A DNA stretch of 64,000 bases from Oscillospiraceae bacterium (GTDB taxonomy: Bacteria > Bacillota > Clostridia > Oscillospirales > Ruminococcaceae): contig SVOZ01000005.1 in NCBI GenBank assembly GCA_015066115.1, positions 87,651 to 151,650 on the forward strand. The letters run 5' to 3'. The translations under genes and the position numbers were made by a program. The notes beneath the pieces are model-generated. The model saw only the letters and a program-made list of their open reading frames with translations, did no database searches and was not told where the DNA came from. Below are positions 1-8,912 of the stretch, in pieces (position 1 is the first letter of the stretch; every line of letters begins with the position of its first letter).

Positions 1-1
1 T

Positions 2-532
2 CTGCCCGCCGTTGCATTTATTCTCTGGCAGTATATTATGACACCTGACCAAAAGGCGCGTTTTGAGGTTGTATTTAATCCCGATGCCTATCCTTTAACG
101 GTTGGAGTTCAGCCGCGCCAGGGCAGGATCGCTCTCGGTTCGGGAATGCTTTTCGGAAAAGGTTTTGATGCAAACTTAAGAAAGGTCCCTGCCGTTCAGA
201 GTGACTATATTTTTGCATTCATAGGCGAGACTCTCGGCTTTTTAGGCTGTCTTGCTGTCATCATTCTGCTTTCGGGGGTCTGTTTCCGTGCGCTTTACAA
301 CGCCCACAAGTCTGACGACTATTTAGGAAGATTTATCTGCGTCGGCGTTTTCGCCATGCTTGCCGCCCAGTCGGTTATAAACATTGGAATGGTGCTCACA
401 GTTCTGCCTGTTATCGGAATTACTCTGCCGCTGTTCAGCGCGGGCGGAACCTCTGTTGTTGTAACCTTTTGCGCGATAGGTCTTGTTATGAGCGTTGCCT
501 ATCACAACAGGCACCGCAACAGGCGGCGTTAA
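2..532 (+). CDS. SEDS-family peptidoglycan polymerase (RodA/FtsW/SpoVE type), C-terminal part
   Basis: The frame is open from base 2, so the gene begins upstream of the window; about 176 C-terminal residues are visible. SEDS proteins are multipass membrane glycosyltransferases that polymerise glycan strands from lipid II with a class B penicillin-binding protein. Visible signs are the family segment SDYIFAFIGE, several hydrophobic helices, the terminal motif PLFSAGGTS and a basic tail RHRNRRR. Which SEDS member it is (elongation, division or spore cortex) cannot be told from this part; RodA or FtsW are the likeliest. The downstream gene has its own promoter. Confidence 0.88.
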   Translation: MPAVAFILWQYIMTPDQKARFEVVFNPDAYPLTVGVQPRQGRIALGSGMLFGKGFDANLRKVPAVQSDYIFAFIGETLGFLGCLAVIILLSGVCFRALYNAHKSDDYLGRFICVGVFAMLAAQSVINIGMVLTVLPVIGITLPLFSAGGTSVVVTFCAIGLVMSVAYHNRHRNRRR

Positions 533-543
533 TAAATTATCTA

Positions 544-572
544 TTGACTTTTTGCGGTAAATACGATATGAT
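544..572 (+). promoter_or_regulatory. Sigma-A promoter of the CNNM/CorC gene
   Basis: TTGACT (544-549), a 17-base spacer and TATGAT (567-572). The expected transcription start falls near 579, at the very foot of the hairpin at 580-606. Confidence 0.7.
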
Positions 573-579
573 GTATTTT

Positions 580-606
580 GCGTATTTACAAATACGCATA
601 TTTTTC
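580..606 (+). terminator. Hairpin with T-run: terminator of the SEDS gene or 5' hairpin of the next mRNA
   Basis: GCGTATT (580-586) pairs with AATACGC (591-597) around the loop TACA, followed by ATATTTTTCT. It has terminator form for the SEDS gene, but it also sits at the extreme 5' end of the transcript predicted from the promoter at 544-572. Confidence 0.55.
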
Positions 607-632
607 TAACCCCGAAAGGAGAAACATTTATC

Positions 633-2036
633 ATGGACCCTGACAGTAACGCGGTTATTCCGTTATTATCAGCCTCAGCATCAGGAGCAGGCGACGGTAA
701 TATGCTGCTCTACGTCATTATTTCAGTATTGCTCATTTTCGTTAACGGATTTTTCTCTGCAAGCGAAATGGCAATGGTAACCTTAAACGATGCTAAACTC
801 AAGCTTATGGCTGAGGATGGCAATGTTAAGGCAAAGAGAATTCTTAAGCTTTTAAACCAGCCTACAAAATTCTTGGCAAGCGTTCAGGTTGGAGTAACAC
901 TTGCAGGATTTTTAACCTCTGCTGTTGCGGCAGACAGGTTTGCAGGCCCTTTAGCCGGCGCTTTAGGTTCGGTGTTAAAGGCGGTAGATTATGAACTTTT
1001 ACACGGCATAATCTTAGTTTTACTTACAATTCTTTTGGCATTTATCTCGATAGTTTTCGGCGAAATGGTGCCCAAAAGAATAGCAATGAACAATCCTGAG
1101 CGGATATCCTTTGCTTTCGCTCCCGCGCTTTTACTTTTTTACAAAATTTCATCTCCAATAGTTTTCCTGCTTTCAAAGACCACCAACGGAGTTTTAAGGC
1201 TTTTGGGAGTTAACCCCAACGCAGAGTCCGAAGAGGTCACCGAAGAGGAAATTATGATGATGGTGGATGTCGGCAAGGAAAAGGGCGTTATCGAAGAAAG
1301 CCAGAAGGATATGATCGAAGGTATCTTCGAATTTGACGATACCACCGCAGACGAGGCCATGACACACAGAACCGAGGTTGTTGCATTAAACGCAGAGTGT
1401 AGCATTGAAGATGTTATCTCCTGCAGCGTTGAAGAAGGTTACTCACGTATTCCAATTTTTGAGGATGACCTTGACAACATAATCGGTGTTATATATGTAA
1501 AAGACCTTCTTAAATATGTCGGAAAAAACATAGATAAAAAGGTTAGCATCAAGGATCACATGCGCCCTGCTCTTTATATTCCCGAATCAATTAAGCTTCG
1601 CGAGGTTTTCACAAAGCTTACAGAGAACAGAATGCAGATGGCTGTTGTTGTTGACGAGTACGGCGGCACCGCCGGAATCATCACAATGGAAGACGTTCTT
1701 GAGTCGATCGTTGGAAGCATGCAGGACGAGTATGACGACGAGGAAGAGGAAATCGAGGTCGTTAGCGACACCGTGTTCACCATAGAGGGCACCGCGCCGC
1801 TTGACGAGGTTGCAAAGCTTCTTGATATAGAAATTCCCGACGATGTTGAGTACGACACAATCGGCGGTTTCTTAACAGGCTTGCTCGAGCGAATTCCCGA
1901 TCCCGACGAGCAGCCCGAAATTGAATTTGACTTTGTTAAATTCAAGGTCCTCTCTGTTGAGGAGCGAAGGATCGCATCAATTTATGCAGAAAAACTCCCA
2001 AGGCCCGAGCCGGAGGACGACGAGGACGACCAATAA
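633..2036 (+). CDS. CNNM/CorC family membrane protein (hemolysin C-like; DUF21-CBS-CorC_HlyC)
   Basis: 467 residues with the standard three-part layout: an N-terminal four-helix CNNM/DUF21 membrane domain (about 25-205), a CBS-domain pair (about 220-345) and a C-terminal CorC_HlyC domain (about 360-455), ending in a very acidic tail (PEPEDDEDDQ). Relatives are linked to Mg2+/Co2+ transport or tolerance; 'hemolysin' is a historical label. RBS AAAGGAGA lies 13-20 bases before the ATG. The gene is monocistronic, between its own promoter and a strong terminator. The ion handled cannot be deduced here. Confidence 0.88.
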   Translation: MDPDSNAVIPLLSASASGAGDGNMLLYVIISVLLIFVNGFFSASEMAMVTLNDAKLKLMAEDGNVKAKRILKLLNQPTKFLASVQVGVTLAGFLTSAVAADRFAGPLAGALGSVLKAVDYELLHGIILVLLTILLAFISIVFGEMVPKRIAMNNPERISFAFAPALLLFYKISSPIVFLLSKTTNGVLRLLGVNPNAESEEVTEEEIMMMVDVGKEKGVIEESQKDMIEGIFEFDDTTADEAMTHRTEVVALNAECSIEDVISCSVEEGYSRIPIFEDDLDNIIGVIYVKDLLKYVGKNIDKKVSIKDHMRPALYIPESIKLREVFTKLTENRMQMAVVVDEYGGTAGIITMEDVLESIVGSMQDEYDDEEEEIEVVSDTVFTIEGTAPLDEVAKLLDIEIPDDVEYDTIGGFLTGLLERIPDPDEQPEIEFDFVKFKVLSVEERRIASIYAEKLPRPEPEDDEDDQ

Positions 2037-2044
2037 ACTTATAA

Positions 2045-2080
2045 AAAAGCACTTAAGGCTATCGCCTTAAGTGCTTTTTA
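2045..2080. terminator. Bidirectional Rho-independent terminator
   Basis: A perfect 15-bp stem (2045-2059 with 2064-2078) around a 4-base loop, with A/T runs on both sides. It serves the + strand CorC gene and the convergent minus-strand oad pair. Confidence 0.9.
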
Positions 2081-2089
2081 TTTGTAAGC

Positions 2090-2281
2090 TTATTTGTTTT
2101 TGTTTGAAAAGATTTTGTTTATAACGAGCGTTGACAAGATTATAAAGCCGATTATTACGAATATAACAAGCATTCCCTTGCCCATATACGGAAGCATATC
2201 CAAAAACTTTTCCGGCTGAAAGTCAATGTTAAAGCCGTCTGCCGCGCCTGCAGCGCTTAAAAGAAGTGAAAAATAGTTCAT
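2090..2281 (-). CDS. Small gamma-like subunit of a Na+-translocating decarboxylase (OadG-like)
   Basis: 63 residues with a single membrane helix (GKGMLVIFVIIGFIILSTLV) and a short basic tail. Size, topology and position directly after the beta subunit fit the OadG/MmdD-type small subunit, which holds the membrane and soluble parts of biotin-dependent sodium-pumping decarboxylases together. There is no strong residue-level signature in so short a protein, so the call leans on context. An 23-base gap separates it from oadB, implying cotranscription. Confidence 0.6.
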   Translation of the reverse strand: MNYFSLLLSAAGAADGFNIDFQPEKFLDMLPYMGKGMLVIFVIIGFIILSTLVINKIFSNKNK

Positions 2282-2304
2282 TTTTTATTCCTCCGTTTCA
2301 AAGG

Positions 2305-3396
2305 TTAGCTAAAGAAGTTGAGGATAATGCCGCCTGCAATAACAGAGGCAATCTGTCCCGAAACGTTAACGCCTATAGAATGCATAAGCAGGAAGTTCTG
2401 GGGATCTTCCTTAAGGCCCATCTTGTGAACGATTCTGCCCGACATAGGAAATGCCGAAATACCTGCCGCACCGATCATAGGGTTTATCTTCTTTTTGGAG
2501 AAGAGGTTTAAAAGCTTTGCAAAGAGAACTCCGCCTGCCGTGTCAACTATAAAGGCGACAAGTCCGAGTCCCAAAATAAGAAGCGTGTCAACCTTAAGGA
2601 ACTGACCTGCGGTCATATTAAAGGCAACCGAAATTCCGAGGAAGATGGTTACAAGATTTGCAAGCACCTTTTGTGCCGTTTCGGAAAGCGACTCCAAAAC
2701 TCCGCATTCTCTGATAAGGTTTCCGAACATAAGGAAGCCGATTAGGGAGGTCGCCTGAGGGACAACCGCTGAAACAACAATTGTAATGATTATTGGGAAC
2801 ATAATTCTTGTGAGCTTGGAAACCGATTTTTGCTCATAAGGCATACGGATCTTGCGCTCTTTCTGCGTAGTTAAAAGCTTTATAACAGGTGGCTGGATAA
2901 TGGGAACGAGCGCCATATATGAATAAGCCGCAACCGTGATTGCACCAACATATTTTGAGCCAAGAGTGTTTGCAACAGCTATGGAAGTTGGTCCGTCTGC
3001 CGCGCCGATAATTGCAATAGATGCCGCGTCAATTTCGGGGAAGAACATTCTTGCCATTGCAAGAGTGAAGAAAATTCCGAACTGCGCCGCCGCGCCGAAA
3101 AGCATAAGCTTGGGATTGGAAAGCAGGGGGCCGAAATCTATCATTGCGCCTATTCCGATAAAGAGGAGAAGGGGGAAAAGCTCATTTGCAATTCCTGCAT
3201 CGTACAGCTCCTTGATGGGACCGACAAGCGCATCGGAAAAAGGAATGTTTACTAAAATTGTTCCAAAGCCCATAGGCAGAAGAAGGGTTGGCTCCATTTC
3301 CTTTTTAATTGCAAGGAAAATAAGAAGACAGCCAACAAGAATCATAACACCTTGCTGCCAGGTAAACTGAAGCAGATTGCTGTAAAGAATGTCCAT
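2305..3396 (-). CDS. oadB: Na+-translocating decarboxylase beta subunit (oxaloacetate/methylmalonyl-CoA decarboxylase type)
   Basis: 363 residues, close to the normal length for this very hydrophobic subunit. It couples decarboxylation of a carboxybiotin carrier to Na+ export. Diagnostic segments are GFGTILVNIP, IGIGAMIDFGPLL, IGAADGPTSI (a conserved stretch bearing the Asp implicated in Na+ binding in this family) and SGQIASVIAGG at the C-terminus. The carboxyltransferase (alpha) and biotin-carrier subunits are not adjacent; only the small subunit follows. Oxaloacetate, methylmalonyl-CoA or glutaconyl-CoA could be the substrate. Confidence 0.9.
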   Translation of the reverse strand: MDILYSNLLQFTWQQGVMILVGCLLIFLAIKKEMEPTLLLPMGFGTILVNIPFSDALVGPIKELYDAGIANELFPLLLFIGIGAMIDFGPLLSNPKLMLFGAAAQFGIFFTLAMARMFFPEIDAASIAIIGAADGPTSIAVANTLGSKYVGAITVAAYSYMALVPIIQPPVIKLLTTQKERKIRMPYEQKSVSKLTRIMFPIIITIVVSAVVPQATSLIGFLMFGNLIRECGVLESLSETAQKVLANLVTIFLGISVAFNMTAGQFLKVDTLLILGLGLVAFIVDTAGGVLFAKLLNLFSKKKINPMIGAAGISAFPMSGRIVHKMGLKEDPQNFLLMHSIGVNVSGQIASVIAGGIILNFFS

Positions 3397-3433
3397 TTAA
3401 ATTAAACCTCCGTTTATTTTTTCGCACCGATAT

Positions 3434-3462
3434 ATTTTAACACATCATTTACAAAAAGGCAA
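3434..3462 (-). promoter_or_regulatory. Promoter of the oadB pair
   Basis: On the minus strand TTGCCT (3462-3457), a 17-base spacer and TAAAAT (3439-3434), about 40 bases before the ATG. Confidence 0.55.
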
Positions 3463-3475
3463 TAGATTTTAAAGC

Positions 3476-3507
3476 AAAAAAACCGAGGCAAAACACCTCG
3501 GTTTTTT
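3476..3507 (-). terminator. Terminator of the SPOCS-LysM gene
   Basis: AACCGAGG (3481-3488) pairs with CCTCGGTT (3496-3503); read on the minus strand it is followed by a run of T. Confidence 0.8.
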
Positions 3508-3508
3508 G

Positions 3509-5023
3509 TTATCTTATCATTGGTATCAAAATTCTTTGAGGGGCCGAAAACTGCGTGGTCTCAAGTCCGTTTTCCTCCATTACCGCTCTTGCTGATGTAT
3601 TATACTGCTTTGCGATGTCAAAGGCATCCTCACCCGCCTGTGCAAAATAGATTGTAAGGGCGGTTTTGGGATCCAATGGGGCACTTTGCTCAGAGGAGAT
3701 ATCCATCGAGCTTAAAAGCTCGACACTCTGGTTTTTCGAGACCCTACAGCCCACCCACAGCAAAACCGACACCTCATTTTTACCCCGTCCCATAGAGCAG
3801 GAAACAACCTTTACTTCACAATCGGCACCGCCGAGAGCATAGGCTTTATCTGCGGCGACCGATATTTCGGCGGGCTGTGTTTTTTGATACACGCCCATCT
3901 CGCCGTCGCCGCCTTTTGCAAGCATTCCCGCAGTTACATCGGCGCGCACCATAATTTCGCCATGTTCATTTACATCTGCGTTTACATTTTTAACCTCAGC
4001 AAAGGTGTCAATTATTTCCGTTACATCCGAAGCCTCGGGCACAATAGATAACTGATGTGTTTTCTCAAGTGTACCTTCGACAAGGCAGACCTCTTGCTCA
4101 TTTTTTGCAATTACCGATTCTCTGCCTATACAATAGGCATCCACGACTGCCTCTATCTCCTCTTTTCTTGTTACGTCGGCATTTGCCTCAAGCAAAACCT
4201 CGACCGCGATTTCGCTGTTCTCACCACTGCCTATCGGCTCGGCAGACATTCGGCTTATTTCAAGTCTCAGATCAACGCCGTCGCCCTCCTGCGCATCATC
4301 ACAGGAAAGTATCTGATTTACCGGAATAACATACTTAGCCTCGCAGGTTCCTACATCGCCCTCACAAAGATAAACTATTAAAAGCTCGACCTCTCCCTTT
4401 AAGAAAATCTTGCCGGGAATGATCTTCTGCTCCAAAATTTTAGGATTAGCGCTCATTCGCACCACCGAACTTATAGGACCCTTCGTAAGCTCATATTCCT
4501 CCATAACGGTAAAGCCTTCACTTACCGAGGAAACGGGAACAACTGCTTCTATTTTCTGCCTTTTTACCTCTACCCCGTCATTTTCTATATCGGTGACAAA
4601 GGTAAGAGGGTTGCAAACGGTTACCTTGGCCGTCATAGAAACGGCTCCGCGCAGTTTAAAGCGTCTGGGACTTATGGCGTGGCAGTTTGAATATTCGGTC
4701 TGCATCCTTATCCATATGCAAGGGTTTTCTCCGCCCTCCTGCACCTGAATGTTTTTTGAAAAAGGAATCTGTGTTTCAAAGCTTTGCATCCTGCCATCAG
4801 GATCCAAATAAACAAGGCGTAAAAATGCCGTTCCGTTTACAACTAACCTACCTGCTTCAAGGTGCTTTGAATTTACCCTCGGAACAAGGCTGCATCTTAA
4901 AATTTTTTCAATATCTGAGCAGTAATCGGGGAGAACGCTCTCGCTTTCCACCCCTATTTCACACGAACCGTTATAAACGGTTCTGCGCTTAAAAAGTTCT
5001 TTCTTTATAAGGCTTGCTTGCAT
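3509..5023 (-). CDS. SPOCS (DUF3794) and LysM protein, SipL-like spore morphogenesis protein
   Basis: 504 residues from the ATG at 5023, chosen because AGGAGG lies 7 bases upstream; an in-frame ATG at 5047 lies before that RBS. The first ~430 residues hold repeated SPOCS/DUF3794 domains (opening with the characteristic SVLPDYCSDIEKIL), and the last ~45 form a LysM domain (TIYFAQAGEDAFDIAKQYNT...RILIPM). Length and order match SipL, which in Clostridioides difficile binds SpoIVA and is needed for coat localisation around the forespore. Clostridia often carry other DUF3794-LysM paralogues, so orthology with SipL is inferred. The gene stands alone, with its own terminator. Confidence 0.75.
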   Translation of the reverse strand: MQASLIKKELFKRRTVYNGSCEIGVESESVLPDYCSDIEKILRCSLVPRVNSKHLEAGRLVVNGTAFLRLVYLDPDGRMQSFETQIPFSKNIQVQEGGENPCIWIRMQTEYSNCHAISPRRFKLRGAVSMTAKVTVCNPLTFVTDIENDGVEVKRQKIEAVVPVSSVSEGFTVMEEYELTKGPISSVVRMSANPKILEQKIIPGKIFLKGEVELLIVYLCEGDVGTCEAKYVIPVNQILSCDDAQEGDGVDLRLEISRMSAEPIGSGENSEIAVEVLLEANADVTRKEEIEAVVDAYCIGRESVIAKNEQEVCLVEGTLEKTHQLSIVPEASDVTEIIDTFAEVKNVNADVNEHGEIMVRADVTAGMLAKGGDGEMGVYQKTQPAEISVAADKAYALGGADCEVKVVSCSMGRGKNEVSVLLWVGCRVSKNQSVELLSSMDISSEQSAPLDPKTALTIYFAQAGEDAFDIAKQYNTSARAVMEENGLETTQFSAPQRILIPMIR

Positions 5024-5102
5024 CTTTTTTCCTCCTTTAATACCCATCTATGTACAATATATTAACAGTTTGTATAAATTATTCCTAAGGCTTATTGTTT
5101 TG

Positions 5103-5130
5103 TTGACTTTTGAAATTTTTGGTATAAAAT
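5103..5130 (+). promoter_or_regulatory. Promoter of the lipid kinase operon
   Basis: TTGACT (5103-5108), a 16-base spacer and TAAAAT (5125-5130), about 30 bases before the TTG start. Confidence 0.6.
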
Positions 5131-5162
5131 AGAATTAGATATTTTTTTAGGAGTGATGCATT

Positions 5163-6065
5163 TTGGATTATAAAAAAATTCTTCTTGTTATAAATCCAAA
5201 AGCAGGCATTGCAAGCCAGAGATACAATGTTTTTGACATTATTGAATCCTTCTGCGAGAGGGACTGTCTTACCACCACTTTAACAACTCTTAAAGAGGGC
5301 GACGCGGTGCGCCTTGTTTCAGAAAATGCCGCCGAGCACGATATGGTGGTCTGCAGCGGAGGCGACGGAACCTTAAACGAGGTGGTTTCTGCCCTTATGC
5401 GTACAAAGGCTGATATTCCTATTGGCTACATTCCTTCGGGAAGCACAAACGATATGGCAAGGACACTTGAGATTCCCGTAAAAACAAAAAAGGCCGCCGA
5501 GCTTATAATGGAAGGCGAGCCACATCCATTTGATGTCGGTGTTTTCGGAAAGGACAGATATTTTTGCTACACCGCCTCTTTTGGCGCCTTCACCCGCGTT
5601 TCTTATTCAACACCGAGAAAGCTTAAAAACATTTTCGGTCATTTTGCATATGTGCTTCAGGGAGTTTCAAAAGCTGTTGAGGAGCTTGTTCCCCATCACG
5701 TTAAGGTTGAGGCCGACGGCTTTGAAATAGAGGGCGATTTTCTTCTCGGCGGACTTTTTAACTCAAAGTCTGTTGCAGGGCTTATAAAGCTTGACAAGTG
5801 CGGCCTTAAATTAGATGACGGAAAATTTGAGCTTATCCTTATCCGCAAACCAAAAAATGCCGACCATCTGCGCAGGATCGTTAAAGATTTAGGTCGCCAG
5901 AGATTTTCTGATGATACCGTTATTTTAAGAAGAGTCTCAAGCGCTCAATTCACCTTTGACAAACCGACACCCTGGTCGCTTGACGGGGAATACGGCGGAA
6001 AGACCCAAAGCGTTTTTCTTGAAAATAAAAAACACGCAGTTTCAATTTTCGGTGAAAAAGAATAA
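5163..6065 (+). CDS. Diacylglycerol kinase-family lipid kinase (DagK/YegS-like)
   Basis: 300 residues. It starts with TTG; AGGAG lies 9 bases upstream, and the nearby ATG and GTG codons are out of frame. The N-terminal catalytic domain shows the nucleotide-binding motif SGGDGTLNEV (about 63-72) and the downstream GSTNDMART segment of the DAG kinase/sphingosine kinase superfamily. The C-terminal beta-rich domain ends in SLDGEYGG. Such enzymes phosphorylate diacylglycerol or related lipids with ATP, feeding phosphatidate back into phospholipid synthesis. First gene of a four-gene + strand run. The exact lipid substrate is not evident. Confidence 0.88.
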   Translation: MDYKKILLVINPKAGIASQRYNVFDIIESFCERDCLTTTLTTLKEGDAVRLVSENAAEHDMVVCSGGDGTLNEVVSALMRTKADIPIGYIPSGSTNDMARTLEIPVKTKKAAELIMEGEPHPFDVGVFGKDRYFCYTASFGAFTRVSYSTPRKLKNIFGHFAYVLQGVSKAVEELVPHHVKVEADGFEIEGDFLLGGLFNSKSVAGLIKLDKCGLKLDDGKFELILIRKPKNADHLRRIVKDLGRQRFSDDTVILRRVSSAQFTFDKPTPWSLDGEYGGKTQSVFLENKKHAVSIFGEKE

Positions 6066-6082
6066 AAAAGATTGGAATTTAT

Positions 6083-7057
6083 ATGATAAAAATCGGAAAA
6101 CTTAAGATTAGCGGCGCCGCTCTTGCGCCTATGGCCGGATTTACTGACAGCGCTTTCAGGCAGATCTGCAAAAAGATGGGTGCGGGACTTTTAGTGAGCG
6201 AAATGGTTTCTGCAAAGGCGCTCTGCTTTGGCGATAAAAAAACCGCAGAGCTTTTAAAATTTTGCAAAGATGAGCGTCCGCTTGCCATTCAGCTTTTTGC
6301 CTCGGATGCCGATTCCTGCTCCAAAGCGGCACAGCTTCTTTTGCCTCATAACCCCGATATTATCGACATAAATATGGGTTGTCCCGTTCCTAAGATCGTT
6401 TCAAGCGGATGCGGAAGTGCACTTTTAAAAAACCACCAGCTTGCCGGGCAGATAGTAAACAAAACAGTAAAATCAGTTTCACTGCCTGTCAGCGTTAAAA
6501 TAAGAATCGGCTGGGATAATAACAGCCTATGCTCTGCAGAGCTTGCAAAGGTTTTAGAGGACAACGGAGCCGCTTTTCTAACGGTTCACGGAAGGACCCG
6601 TGACCAGATGTATCAGCCGCCGGTAAATTACGATGCTATTGCAAAGGTCAAGGCAGCAGTTAAGATACCCGTTATTGCAAACGGCGACATTCTTTCTGCC
6701 GAGGATGCAAAAAAGGTCTTGGCGCAAACAGGATGCGACGGCGTTATGATTGGGCGCGGCGCTCTCGGAAATCCATTTATTTTCAGAGAAATCAAGGCAG
6801 CAGAGGAAAATATCCCCTACACGCCGCCGACCTTTGAGGAAAGAATGGACACTGTAAGAGAATTGTGTGCCCTCGAAATACAAAACAAGGGCGAAAGACT
6901 TGCAATGCTTGAATTAAGGCGTCATCTGCCGTTTTTCTTTAAAGGACTTTTTGGCGCCGCCGAAATAAGAAGGCGGCTGAGCAGTGTTGAAAACAGGCAG
7001 GAGCTCGAAAATATTATCAGTGACATAATGGACATTAAAAACAAGGAGGGTAAATAA
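6083..7057 (+). CDS. dus: tRNA-dihydrouridine synthase (DusB-like)
   Basis: 324 residues, an FMN-dependent TIM barrel that reduces specific D-loop uridines of tRNA. Visible motifs: LAPMAGFTDSAFR near the N-terminus (flavin site), NMGCPVPK holding the catalytic cysteine (about residue 99), and GVMIGRGALGNPF (phosphate/FMN binding). The helical C-terminal domain ends at SDIMDIKN. It begins 17 bases after the lipid kinase. Firmicutes commonly encode DusB next to unrelated housekeeping genes, so the neighbours give no functional clue. Confidence 0.93.
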   Translation: MIKIGKLKISGAALAPMAGFTDSAFRQICKKMGAGLLVSEMVSAKALCFGDKKTAELLKFCKDERPLAIQLFASDADSCSKAAQLLLPHNPDIIDINMGCPVPKIVSSGCGSALLKNHQLAGQIVNKTVKSVSLPVSVKIRIGWDNNSLCSAELAKVLEDNGAAFLTVHGRTRDQMYQPPVNYDAIAKVKAAVKIPVIANGDILSAEDAKKVLAQTGCDGVMIGRGALGNPFIFREIKAAEENIPYTPPTFEERMDTVRELCALEIQNKGERLAMLELRRHLPFFFKGLFGAAEIRRRLSSVENRQELENIISDIMDIKNKEGK

Positions 7058-7059
7058 AG

Positions 7060-8238
7060 GTGAAGTTCCAAAAAAACAACCGATATTTTACAATTGCTAT
7101 GTATGCTTTCGGGGTGATAGCCGCTTCGATAATATTGTTCTTTATTCTTTTATCTCCTGATAAGGTCTTAGGCGGAATTTCAAAGCTTCTTTCGGTTCTT
7201 ACGCCGCTTATAATCGGTTTTGTTATTGCCTTTATTTTAAATCCTCTTTTAAATTTATTCGAGAAAAAGGTTTTTAAAAAGGCTTTAAACAAACCCGAAA
7301 AATTCAAAACCAAGCGCGCACTTTCCCTTATTTGCACCTATCTGGCCTTTGCCGGCATTCTCACTCTGTTTTTTGTTTTGATAATTCCCTCGATAGCACA
7401 GAGCGTAACCGATCTTGCAAACAACATCCAGAACTACTACAGCTCGGGAATTGCGCTTATTACCGATCTGTTAAACAGATTTAACGCTTCAGAGGACCTT
7501 GTAAACTACTTTAATGACCTTGGAACAAGCATAATCGACATTGTGCTTGAGCTTCTTAAAAACATAACATCATATATGCCTAAAATATTTGATGTTGCTC
7601 TGTCGGCAACCTCGTTTGTAAAAAATATTGTTGTTGGCTTTGCCTTCTCAATTTATATGCTTTCTTCAAAGGAAGTTTTCAGGCGCCAGATAAAAACGGT
7701 TCTGGGAATTTTCTTAAAACCCGTCACAAGAGATCGCATTGTGCGCGTTGCCCATCTTTCTCACCAAACCTTCAGCAAATATCTCACATCTTATATTATT
7801 GACTCGACCATTGTTGGAATAGTTTGCTATCTTGTTATGCTTATCTTTGGCTGGCCCTATCCCGCACTTATCAGCGTTATCATCGCGGTTACAAATATGA
7901 TTCCTTTCTTTGGTCCTTTTATAGGAGGAATCCCCAGCGCACTGCTTATCCTGCTTGTAAACCCCTGGCAGGCGCTCTTCTTTGTAATCTTTATAGTTGT
8001 GCTCCAGCAGATAGATGGCAACATAATCTGCCCCAGAGTTTTAGGTCACAAGATAGGCTTAAGCCCATTCTGGGTAATGGTTGCAATTGTTGTCGGCGGC
8101 TCGCTCTTTGGCGTTTTAGGTCTTGTAATAAGTGTTCCTACGCTGGCTGTTATTTACTCGCTTGCCCGCTCTTACATCAGCCGCAAGCAAAAAGAAAAAG
8201 AGGCTTTAGCCGAAAAAGGAGCCTGTTCGGAGGAATAA
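7060..8238 (+). CDS. AI-2E/PerM family transporter
   Basis: 392 residues. It starts at GTG 7060, two bases after the dus stop codon, with AAGGAGGG about 10 bases upstream. Several hydrophobic helices, the long extracytoplasmic linker (about 110-195) and the C-terminal signature (IPFFGPFIGGIPSA, followed by ISVPTLAVIYS) mark the AI-2E/DUF20 family. Members have been tied to autoinducer-2 efflux, Na+/H+ antiport or permease functions, and sequence alone cannot distinguish these. Coupled tightly to dus and to the HAD gene. Confidence 0.85.
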   Translation: MKFQKNNRYFTIAMYAFGVIAASIILFFILLSPDKVLGGISKLLSVLTPLIIGFVIAFILNPLLNLFEKKVFKKALNKPEKFKTKRALSLICTYLAFAGILTLFFVLIIPSIAQSVTDLANNIQNYYSSGIALITDLLNRFNASEDLVNYFNDLGTSIIDIVLELLKNITSYMPKIFDVALSATSFVKNIVVGFAFSIYMLSSKEVFRRQIKTVLGIFLKPVTRDRIVRVAHLSHQTFSKYLTSYIIDSTIVGIVCYLVMLIFGWPYPALISVIIAVTNMIPFFGPFIGGIPSALLILLVNPWQALFFVIFIVVLQQIDGNIICPRVLGHKIGLSPFWVMVAIVVGGSLFGVLGLVISVPTLAVIYSLARSYISRKQKEKEALAEKGACSEE

Positions 8239-8239
8239 A

Positions 8240-8857
8240 ATGAAAGCAAAATTTTTTATATGGGATTTTGACGGAACAATTATCGACACCTATCCTCGCT
8301 CCACCCAGATCTTAGTTGACACAATGCGCGAGGTTGGGGTTGAGATAGACTATGACAAGTATATTGTTATGCTTCGTGATTCATTTGGAAAAACAAAGCA
8401 GCATCTTAATATGTCAGATGAGCTTTTTGACCTGTATTTAAAGCGCGCCTGTACCCTCTCTGAGCCGCATCCTGCTCCATACAAGGATGTCCCTGAGCTT
8501 TTAGAGGCAATCAACAAAAGCGGCGGAAAGAACTTTCTTTACACCCACCGCGACAAAAGCGCATTAGAGTATCTCGATTTATATGACCTGCGCCACCTAT
8601 TTACCGAGTGCATTACCTGCGAGTCCGACTGCTTTGTGCACAAGCCTGCTGCTGATGTTATTGAGCATCTTATTAAAAAGCACCGGCTTGACAAGGAGGA
8701 CACCGTAATGGTCGGCGACCGCGAGATAGACGTTCTTTCGGGCAAAAACGCAGGCTGCAAGGCAATTTTGTTTGATGAGCGCCGAATTTACACAGAAACC
8801 TCTGCCGACAAAAAGATATATGAGCTTTGCGAAATTTTAAACTTCATAGAGAAATAA
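8240..8857 (+). CDS. HAD-superfamily phosphatase, phosphoglycolate-phosphatase-like
   Basis: 205 residues. HAD motif I is FIWDFDGTIIDTYP (nucleophile Asp near residue 9), motif II is the Thr of FLYTHRD, motif III the Lys of VHKPAADV, and motif IV GDREIDVLSGKNAG. The insertion between motif I and II is the small helical cap of the PGP/GPH subclass. The substrate is unknown. The ATG follows the transporter stop by one base, so translation is probably coupled; a strong terminator ends the operon. Confidence 0.85.
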   Translation: MKAKFFIWDFDGTIIDTYPRSTQILVDTMREVGVEIDYDKYIVMLRDSFGKTKQHLNMSDELFDLYLKRACTLSEPHPAPYKDVPELLEAINKSGGKNFLYTHRDKSALEYLDLYDLRHLFTECITCESDCFVHKPAADVIEHLIKKHRLDKEDTVMVGDREIDVLSGKNAGCKAILFDERRIYTETSADKKIYELCEILNFIEK

Positions 8858-8860
8858 AGA

Positions 8861-8900
8861 AAAAGCCTTAATTTGTGTTTTACACAAATTAAGGCTTTTT
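8861..8900. terminator. Bidirectional terminator between the HAD gene and gpsA
   Basis: A 17-bp perfect stem (8861-8877 with 8883-8899), AAAAGCC...GGCTTTTT, serving convergent genes. Confidence 0.9.
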
Positions 8901-8912
8901 CAATTAACTAAT

